Positions 1-4,668 of a DNA stretch of 7,450 nucleotides are shown here, in pieces. The DNA is from Eudoraea sp. (lineage in GTDB: Bacteria > Bacteroidota > Bacteroidia > Flavobacteriales > Flavobacteriaceae): NCBI GenBank assembly GCA_013042925.1, contig JABDPH010000124.1, positions 1 to 7,450 on the forward strand. Direction: 5' to 3'. Under the pieces are notes generated by a model. The model searched no databases and was not told where the DNA came from. It worked only from the letters and a program-made list of their open reading frames with translations. Both the position numbers and the translations under genes were made by a program. The stretch's first letter is position 1. Each line of letters starts with the position of its first letter.

Positions 1-527
1 CCTATAGGGGCAAAAATAAATTCTAGTTTTGGATAATCCTCCAGCAATTCCATCGCAGCGGTTCCTTGTCCTATTATTACGTTCATATCATTTGAGGGGT
101 GAATAAAAGTAGCCCCTGTTTCTCGGGCAATTTTATTTGCCGTAGCCGTACGGGACTCAATGGTTGGATCACATTCCACAATATTACCCCCATATTGCCT
201 AACTGCTACCTTTTTAACCTTAGGCGCATTTGATGGCATGACTATATGCGCCTGTACTTTAAGACTCTGCGCTGCAAGTGAGAGTGCCTGAGCAAAATTT
301 CCAGATGAATGTGTTACAACGCCTTTCGCTCGTTCTTCTTCTGATAACAATAAGATGGCATTGGTGGCTCCTCTCATTTTGTAGGCCCCCATGCGCTGAA
401 AGTTCTCACATTTGAAGAATATTTTTGCTCCGGAAATGTCATTTAACAAACGGGATGTTAGTACAGGTGTGCGGTGTATGTATGGCTTTATCCTCTTATG
501 GCAATCAAGAAGTTGATTTCTGAACAT
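1..527 (-). CDS. PLP-dependent serine racemase / threonine dehydratase-like enzyme (3' end outside window)
   Basis: This is the N-terminal 175 codons of a fold-type II PLP enzyme, the group that contains serine racemase, threonine ammonia-lyase and serine dehydratase. Visible motifs are the N-terminal RIKPYIHRTPVLTS stretch (residues 12-25), FFKCENFQ then GAYKMRGA with the expected Schiff-base lysine K50, and SSGNFAQA (74-81), the loop that binds substrate carboxylate. The window ends in FAPI followed by a partial Gly codon, just where the glycine-rich phosphate-binding loop should begin. The ATG at 527-525 is the first start after an in-frame TAA at 533-531, so the N-terminus cannot be longer. 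It is a little short but aligns with serine racemase from about residue 12. It follows gldD on the same strand after 40 bp with no terminator between, so it may be co-transcribed. Racemase or dehydratase activity cannot be decided here: the metal-site and C-terminal residues are missing, and a regulatory ACT domain (as in IlvA) cannot be checked. Confidence 0.88.
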   Translation of the reverse strand, partial: MFRNQLLDCHKRIKPYIHRTPVLTSRLLNDISGAKIFFKCENFQRMGAYKMRGATNAILLLSEEERAKGVVTHSSGNFAQALSLAAQSLKVQAHIVMPSNAPKVKKVAVRQYGGNIVECDPTIESRTATANKIARETGATFIHPSNDMNVIIGQGTAAMELLEDYPKLEFIFAPI

Positions 528-567
528 AGATTACAAATCTTTTACTTGTGAGAATCTAAGCATAAAT

Positions 568-1125
568 TTATTCATTCCACCTCAGAGATTCCATTATTCC
601 TCTTATATCCTTTTGTAAATAAACAGCAGCAGGATATATAGAATCATAATTGGGTTTCACTCTGAAGTAAAGAGATCCTGTTACAAAATGTTGAGTACTG
701 TCTGTTACATAAAATTGTGCCTGTGAAGCAGCGTCCCCGGCAACTTCATAGAACATGCCGTACACCCGGTCTTTTTCATTAATGAAAGGTTGTTCCGTAA
801 TGTTGTCAGCCTTAACTACATGTTCATAGGATAGTTTTTGAGCATCTGCCAGCAATTCTTCCAAATTATTGTTCACTTCTTTATAAGTAATAAAAATAGA
901 CCCTTTCATTAACGGGTAATCCAGGGTAACCGAAAAGTTTTTAGTCTTTTTCACCTGTGCCTGTGCGTTATGTTCAAATTGAAATTTCTCTGAAACCAGT
1001 CTTTCTTTAGACGACTCAGGATATTCTAAACGAAGCATGGCCTTTGGTTTTGGGAGGGCGTCATCACCACATGAAACCAAAAATATACTGAAGATTAAAA
1101 TATATAAATATGATCTACTATTCAT
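568..1125 (-). CDS. gldD: Gliding motility lipoprotein GldD
   Basis: GldD is a lipoprotein required for gliding and type IX secretion in Flavobacterium johnsoniae; its exact biochemical role is not settled. The 185-residue length fits the family. The N-terminus is a lipoprotein signal peptide: a hydrophobic run at residues 6-17 ends in the lipobox L16-V17-S18-C19, so C19 should be the lipidated residue. The mature protein opens with GDDALPKPKAMLRLEYP, which I recognise as the typical GldD start. The rest is a soluble domain with no further membrane segment. The ATG at 1125-1123 lies inside the end of gldE (8 bp overlap), which suggests translational coupling, and the lipoprotein signal directly after it supports this start. 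Acidic residues at +3 and +4 after the cysteine could mark surface export, as in Bacteroidota lipoprotein export signals; that is an inference. Confidence 0.93.
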   Translation of the reverse strand: MNSRSYLYILIFSIFLVSCGDDALPKPKAMLRLEYPESSKERLVSEKFQFEHNAQAQVKKTKNFSVTLDYPLMKGSIFITYKEVNNNLEELLADAQKLSYEHVVKADNITEQPFINEKDRVYGMFYEVAGDAASQAQFYVTDSTQHFVTGSLYFRVKPNYDSIYPAAVYLQKDIRGIMESLRWNE

Positions 1126-2443
1126 GAGGCAAGGTTACTTTTATTTGCTTTAATCGTTTCTTATCAAGACTTTCAACCAAAAACTGGTAGTCCATATATT
1201 TAATTGTTTCTCCCCTTTTAGGAAAACTTCCTGATATCTCAAGCACAAAACCTGCTATCGTTTCAGATTCGCCTTTTTGTGACTCAAAGTCTTCCTCATG
1301 TTTAATCTTTGTAACCCTGTAAAAGTCTTTCAATGTTGTTTTCCCTTCAAAAATATAGGTGAAGTCATCGAGTTTGGAAAATATCAAATCTTCATCATCA
1401 AATTCGTCTGAGATATCCCCAACAATTTCCTCAATTACGTCTTCAAGCGTAACAATACCTGAAGTCCCACCATACTCATCAACAACTACCGCCAGATGGT
1501 TTTTTTTATCCTGAAATTCTAACAGAAGATCATCTAGTTTTTTATTTTCAGGCACAAAAAACGGTTCTCTTACAAGCGTTAACCAATTAAAATTTTTCCT
1601 GTCTATATATGGTAGCAAATCCTTAACATATAGAACTCCCAAAACATTATCCATGTTTTCAGAAAATACGGGTATTCTGGAATAGCCATGATTATTTATT
1701 TCTTCCAAAACCTCTGTGAATTTCATCTCTTCACTTAATGCGAAAATATCTATTCGGGGTCTCATAACTTGTTTTGTATCGGTATTGCCGAAAGAAACTA
1801 TTCCCTTCAAGATTTTTTGTTCTTCTTTTGTGGTGTCCCCTTCAGAAGTAAGTTCAAGTGCCTGAGAAAGATGATCTACACTAAGATTAGATTTTTGTTT
1901 TCCCAGTCTGTTATACATGAATATAGTGGCAGAACGCATTGGAGAACTTAAAGGAGTGAAGAGGATATCGAGCATTTTTAAAGGATATGCCATAAAGATG
2001 GAAAACTGAAATCTATTTCTATTCGCATAAATCTTGGGAAGTATTTCACCAAACATCAAAATTAAAAAAGTGGCCACCAACACTTCCAGTAAAAACCGAA
2101 CTGATATAAAGCCTAACAGTACATAATTAATTTCTGAAAATAAGGTGTCTCCAATAGAATTAAACAAAAGTACTATCCCGATATTAATCGCATTATTAGC
2201 AATCAGGATTGTTGCCAGAAGTTTTTTAGGACGAGTTAATAATTTTACAACTATCTTCCCTCTTACAGTCTTTTTTTCTTCTATTTCATTTAAATCGGTT
2301 GGCGAGAGGCCAAAAAAAGCCACTTCTGCTCCCGAAATAAGTGCTGAACAAATCAAAAGCACCAAAAGCATCACAACTTTTAATACTAAAGTGCTCTCAA
2401 TTACAGCAAGATTTAAAAATAAACTAAGGGGGTCAGGATCCAA
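1118..2443 (-). CDS. gldE: Gliding motility-associated membrane protein GldE (CNNM/CBS/CorC family)
   Basis: GldE is a 441-residue inner-membrane protein of the CorC/HlyC (CNNM, DUF21) family, a group linked to Mg2+/divalent cation transport; in F. johnsoniae it is the partner gene of gldD and linked to gliding. The N-terminal transmembrane CNNM domain (about residues 18-190) shows SGAEVAFFGLS (37-47), IANNAINIG (81-89) and FGEILPKIYA (131-140). A CBS pair follows: VMRPR at 226-230 opens the first (to about 283), and the second (about 291-345) holds VDEYGGTSGIVTLEDV (321-336), the signature of the family. An acidic patch (345-352) leads to a C-terminal CorC_HlyC domain (about 358-438). The start codon is TTG (2443-2441): an in-frame TGA lies two codons upstream at 2449-2447, and the first in-frame Met (M25) is inside the first membrane helix. 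It lies 24 bp after ssb and overlaps gldD by 8 bp. Confidence 0.94.
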   Translation of the reverse strand: MDPDPLSLFLNLAVIESTLVLKVVMLLVLLICSALISGAEVAFFGLSPTDLNEIEEKKTVRGKIVVKLLTRPKKLLATILIANNAINIGIVLLFNSIGDTLFSEINYVLLGFISVRFLLEVLVATFLILMFGEILPKIYANRNRFQFSIFMAYPLKMLDILFTPLSSPMRSATIFMYNRLGKQKSNLSVDHLSQALELTSEGDTTKEEQKILKGIVSFGNTDTKQVMRPRIDIFALSEEMKFTEVLEEINNHGYSRIPVFSENMDNVLGVLYVKDLLPYIDRKNFNWLTLVREPFFVPENKKLDDLLLEFQDKKNHLAVVVDEYGGTSGIVTLEDVIEEIVGDISDEFDDEDLIFSKLDDFTYIFEGKTTLKDFYRVTKIKHEEDFESQKGESETIAGFVLEISGSFPKRGETIKYMDYQFLVESLDKKRLKQIKVTLPHE

Positions 2444-2467
2444 TAGTCAAAATTTACTTTTAGTTGT

Positions 2468-2935
2468 TTAGAATGGTAAATCATCATCCTGTTCCTGTTC
2501 ATTGACAGGCTGTACTTCTTTGGCAGTATTAGGCTGAGTAGTTCCCGAGGTTGGCTGATTCTTTGATATATTGCCCGTATCACCAGCCATGCTTTCCTTT
2601 TTCGTGGATAGAAACGTGAAATCCTGAACATTAACTTCTGTAGTGTATCTGGTATTGCCGTCTTCTCCCTGCCATTGTCTGGTTTTTAATCTGCCCTCGA
2701 CATATATTTTATCGCCTTTACTAAGGTATTTTTCACATATTTCTGCGGCTTTATTACGAACAACAATATTATGCCATTCTGTGTTGGTTACCTTTTCTCC
2801 GGTTTGCTTGTTGGTATAAGTTTCATTTGTTGCAATAGGGAATCTCCCTATACAGTTACCCCCTTCGAAATAATGCATTTTTACTTCGTCTCCCAGATGC
2901 CCAATTAGCATCACCTTATTCAATGTTCCGCTCAT
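2468..2935 (-). CDS. ssb: Single-stranded DNA-binding protein
   Basis: SSB coats single-stranded DNA as a homotetramer during replication, recombination and repair. The 155 residues divide into an N-terminal OB fold (about 3-110) and a disordered, polar C-terminal tail (about 111-149). OB-fold landmarks are LNKVMLIGHLGDEVKM (5-20), FPIATNETY (32-40), the TEWHNIVV strand (52-59) with DNA-stacking Trp54, and GDKIYVEGRLKTRQW (74-88). The tail ends in DDDLPF (150-155), the acidic tip through which SSB binds partner proteins. The ATG start at 2935-2933 gives the standard family N-terminus (MSGTLNKV). The gene lies 15 bp downstream of mutY and 24 bp upstream of gldE. An octamer matching TAnnTTTG lies 17 bp upstream of the start, so ssb may also have its own promoter. 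This is a housekeeping-type SSB with no sign of truncation. Confidence 0.97.
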   Translation of the reverse strand: MSGTLNKVMLIGHLGDEVKMHYFEGGNCIGRFPIATNETYTNKQTGEKVTNTEWHNIVVRNKAAEICEKYLSKGDKIYVEGRLKTRQWQGEDGNTRYTTEVNVQDFTFLSTKKESMAGDTGNISKNQPTSGTTQPNTAKEVQPVNEQEQDDDLPF

Positions 2936-2950
2936 AATATTTTAATTATT

Positions 2951-4000
2951 TCAAAAGTACGAATTTTTGAGTGTTTTTATAAACTCTTCAATTAAAACAG
3001 GTACCGGATATTTTTCCAGCTCTTTAGCAGATAATCCGTTAGGCAACCGGTCTTCTGTTTTCACTATCCAAAACTTGGTATACAAGTGCTGATGAGACAA
3101 TTTATGTACGACAGTTTTATCTGATGACTCATATACCAGATGGGGTTCCTGAAGAGTCAGAATTTCGGGCAATCTTTGTTTTACGACATTAAGACTTACT
3201 TCCTGCTTCGTTTCCAATAGTGGAAATTCGTACAAATTACGCCAAATATCTTGACCCGATCTTTTTATGAGGTGTGTATTACCATTATTATCCAGAACAA
3301 CCAGATAGTTGAAAAAACGTTTTTTTATTTTCGCCTTTTTCAGTTTTGCCGGGTATTTATCAATACTATTCGTTTGGTATGCTATACATGTTTCATTTAA
3401 GGGACATGATAAGCACAAAGGCTTTTTGGGAGCGCACTGAATGGCGCCAAATTCCATAATTCCCTGATTATATTCTCTAATGTTCTCGTGGTTCAATAGT
3501 TCCCTAGCCAAATTTTTGAAATATGCTATGCCTTTGGAAGAATTTATTGGAATATCAATGCCAAAATACCTTGATAATACCCTATAAACATTTCCATCTA
3601 CGACCGGTTCTGGTTGGTTAAAACTAATAGAAGCAATGGCACTTGCGGTATAATCTCCTACTCCTTTTAATTGCATTAATTCTTCATAAGTATCTGGAAA
3701 TTGCCCATTGTATTCTTCCACTATTTTTTTGGAGGTAAAATGCAGGTTTCTGGCACGAGAATAGTACCCAAGTCCCTGCCACAGTTTTAAAACTTCTTCT
3801 TCGCTTGCATTTGCTAAGTCATAGACTGTAGGGTAATGCTTAATGAATTTAATATAGTATGGCTTTCCTTGTGCTACCCTTGTTTGCTGCAACATAATTT
3901 CAGAGAGCCATATGTTGTAAGGGTCTGTAGTTGTACGCCAGGGGAGTGACCTTTTGTTTTCAGAATACCAATGAAGAATTTTTTTTGAAAACGTCATCAC
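2951..4000 (-). CDS. mutY: A/G-specific adenine DNA glycosylase MutY
   Basis: MutY removes adenine mispaired with 8-oxoguanine in base-excision repair. The 349-residue length is normal. The catalytic half (1-205) shows LPWR (19-22), SEIMLQQTRV (33-42) with the catalytic acid E34, the helix-hairpin-helix LKGVGDYTASAIAS (111-124) and VVDGNVYRVLSRY (133-145) with catalytic D135. The [4Fe-4S] ligands are all present as C189-x6-C196-x2-C199-x5-C205. A NUDIX-like C-terminal domain (about 228-349) reads the 8-oxoG; its recognition loop appears as L301-S302-H303 where many MutY proteins have FSH. That domain separates it from endonuclease III. The start is a tandem ATG-ATG at 4000-3995 and either could be used; the first is given. 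It is the first gene of the minus-strand cluster, diverging from the HU gene across 122 bp, and ssb follows after 15 bp. Confidence 0.96.
   Translation of the reverse strand: MMTFSKKILHWYSENKRSLPWRTTTDPYNIWLSEIMLQQTRVAQGKPYYIKFIKHYPTVYDLANASEEEVLKLWQGLGYYSRARNLHFTSKKIVEEYNGQFPDTYEELMQLKGVGDYTASAIASISFNQPEPVVDGNVYRVLSRYFGIDIPINSSKGIAYFKNLARELLNHENIREYNQGIMEFGAIQCAPKKPLCLSCPLNETCIAYQTNSIDKYPAKLKKAKIKKRFFNYLVVLDNNGNTHLIKRSGQDIWRNLYEFPLLETKQEVSLNVVKQRLPEILTLQEPHLVYESSDKTVVHKLSHQHLYTKFWIVKTEDRLPNGLSAKELEKYPVPVLIEEFIKTLKNSYF
2952..2959 (-). promoter_or_regulatory. Possible internal -7 element (TACTTTTG) upstream of ssb
   Basis: On the minus strand TACTTTTG matches the Bacteroidota -7 consensus TAnnTTTG exactly. 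It overlaps the last codons of mutY, and its last base lies 17 bp upstream of the ssb ATG, implying a very short leader. I see no TTG -33 element at normal spacing, so this could be chance in AT-rich DNA. Confidence 0.35.
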
Positions 4001-4015
4001 TTAAATACTAATGAG

Positions 4016-4023
4016 CAAAAGTA
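4016..4023 (-). promoter_or_regulatory. Putative -7 promoter element (TACTTTTG) for the mutY-ssb-gldE-gldD operon
   Basis: On the minus strand TACTTTTG fits TAnnTTTG, the -7 element used by the Bacteroidota primary sigma factor. It lies in the divergent intergenic region, 16 bp upstream of the first mutY ATG, so the transcript would have a leader of only about ten bases. The -33 TTG is not evident at the expected distance (a TTTG lies farther away, at 4060-4057). Confidence 0.45.
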
Positions 4024-4077
4024 AGAGTTTATATACTTAAAATTAGCTCATTAAGACAAAAGAATGAATTTAATTTA

Positions 4078-4085
4078 TATATTTG
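4078..4085 (+). promoter_or_regulatory. Putative -7 promoter element (TATATTTG) for the HU gene
   Basis: TATATTTG is an exact match to TAnnTTTG and lies 37 bp upstream of the HU ATG, giving a leader of roughly 30 bases that ends in an A-rich stretch (ATAATAAA) just before the start. A-rich sequence before the ATG in place of a Shine-Dalgarno is typical for Bacteroidota. No clear -33 TTG is seen. The element faces away from the mutY promoter candidate; the two are about 55 bp apart. Confidence 0.5.
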
Positions 4086-4122
4086 CAAGCTTGAAAAACT
4101 TACAGAAATCTAAAATAATAAA

Positions 4123-4413
4123 ATGACGAAAGCGGACATCGTATCGAGAATCTCAGAAAAACTGGGAATAGAAAAAGGAGACGTACAAGCAACTGTTGAA
4201 AGTTTTATGGAAGAAGTAAAATCTTCCTTAGAAAATGGAGATAATGTTTATCTCAGAGGATTTGGCAGTTTCATTATCAAAACAAGAGCTGAAAAAACGG
4301 GTAGAAATATTTCTAAAAATACCACTATCAAAATACCAGCTCACAACATTCCGGCATTTAAACCTGCTAAGGTCTTTGTAGAGGGAGTAAAAAGCAACGT
4401 ACAAGTAAAATAA
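4123..4413 (+). CDS. HU family DNA-binding protein
   Basis: HU proteins are small dimeric nucleoid proteins that bend DNA with little sequence specificity. This one has 96 residues, close to the usual 90-95. The N-terminal helical dimerisation part (1-45) begins MTKADIVSRISEKLGI, and the core motif LRGFGSFIIKTRAEKTGRN (44-62) is the HU/IHF signature. The DNA-binding arm continues through IPAHNIPAFKPAKVF (71-85), with a short polar tail. In most HU proteins GRN is followed by a proline (position 63) that wedges between base pairs; here it is I63. The rest of the arm is intact, so I read it as a lineage variant and not a broken gene. It is divergent from mutY, has a TATATTTG promoter candidate upstream, and a tiny basic ORF starts 25 bp after its stop. 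HU versus IHF subunit cannot be told for certain, but the length and signature favour HU. Confidence 0.95.
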   Translation: MTKADIVSRISEKLGIEKGDVQATVESFMEEVKSSLENGDNVYLRGFGSFIIKTRAEKTGRNISKNTTIKIPAHNIPAFKPAKVFVEGVKSNVQVK

Positions 4414-4438
4414 TAACAGCAACAAAAAGTATAGTTTC

Positions 4439-4528
4439 ATGCCGAGTGGTAAAAAAAGAAAAAGACATAAGGTAGCTACCCACAAACGAAAAAAAAGAAG
4501 GAGAGCTAACCGCCACAAGAAAAAGTAG
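4439..4528 (+). CDS. 29-residue highly basic protein, bS22/mS38-like (AURKAIP1/COX24 domain)
   Basis: This small ORF starts ATG at 4439 and ends TAG at 4526-4528. Of 29 residues, 17 are Lys or Arg and 3 His, with no acidic residue at all. The protein opens MPSGKKRKRHK and continues with ATHKRKKRRRANR (13-25) before a KKK end. The pattern K/R-rich block, then HK-x-(R)KK, then a final x-N/T-R resembles the C-terminal domain of mitochondrial mS38 (AURKAIP1/COX24) and the mycobacterial small-subunit protein bS22, which lies near helix 44 at the subunit interface. From memory, near-identical tiny ORFs occur in other Bacteroidota, annotated as AURKAIP1/COX24 domain proteins. It sits 25 bp after the HU stop and before the RNase E/G gene, probably on the HU transcript. 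No Shine-Dalgarno is seen. Its stop codon lies inside the following palindromic terminator. A ribosomal role is an inference; that it is a real gene is well supported by the composition and reading frame. Confidence 0.85.
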   Translation: MPSGKKRKRHKVATHKRKKRRRANRHKKK

Positions 4529-4546
4529 TTAGCTAACTACTTTTTC
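4519..4546 (+). terminator. Perfect palindrome, probable Rho-independent terminator after the HU / small basic protein genes
   Basis: A 28-base perfect inverted repeat has arms running G-AAAAA-GTAGTTAG and its exact complement, ending in TTTTT-C. As RNA it folds into a long stem with a minimal AGCT loop, flanked by an A run before and a U run after, so it could stop transcription from either side. It overlaps the last three codons and the stop of the 29-residue gene. The stem is AT-rich, so strength is uncertain. Confidence 0.7.
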
Positions 4547-4568
4547 ATTTTATACGTTCATTGACATA

Positions 4569-4654
4569 GAAATTCGAAAAAGAATTTCAACGGGTTTATA
4601 CAACCTGTGACAACTATTGTTTAATCCATTCGTCCTATCATATATGCGACGAAT
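4569..4654 (+). promoter_or_regulatory. Structured leader of the RNase E/G gene: three small hairpins
   Basis: The 140 bases between the small basic gene and the RNase gene hold three further inverted repeats in a row. First: GAAATTC (4569-4575) with GAATTTC (4582-4588), 7 perfect pairs, 6-base loop. Second: ACGGGTT (4590-4596) with AACCTGT (4602-4608), 7 pairs including one G-U, 5-base loop. Third: ATTCGTC (4628-4634) with GACGAAT (4648-4654), 7 perfect pairs, 13-base loop, ending 14 bases before the GTG start. In E. coli, RNase E controls its own mRNA through 5' UTR hairpins; a similar role here is only an inference. I found no exact TAnnTTTG match in this leader, so the RNase gene may be read from an unseen promoter or by read-through from the HU unit. 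Confidence 0.45.
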
Positions 4655-4668
4655 ATAAATTGAATCAG

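Noticed and set aside
1769..2471. Two plus-strand open frames (1769-1951, 2145-2471) opposite gldE
   Set aside because: Both are shadows of the gldE reading frame with no recognisable motif, promoter or plausible start context.
2413..2631. 72-codon minus-strand frame crossing the ssb-gldE junction
   Set aside because: It runs in a different frame over the conserved end of ssb, including the DDDLPF tip, and has no protein-like features.
4001..4122. Divergent region between mutY and HU as a possible origin, riboswitch or small RNA
   Set aside because: Only 122 bp, AT-rich, with no repeated boxes or strong hairpins; promoter elements explain it sufficiently.
4228..4518. 96-codon minus-strand open frame opposite the HU and small basic genes
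   Set aside because: It is antisense to two well-supported genes; the Leu/Phe-rich translation comes from the Lys/Arg-rich A-runs on the plus strand and matches no family I know.
4559..4565. TTGACA resembling an E. coli -35 box upstream of the RNase gene
   Set aside because: No -10 TATAAT or TAnnTTTG stands at proper spacing, and Bacteroidota do not use the E. coli -35 consensus.
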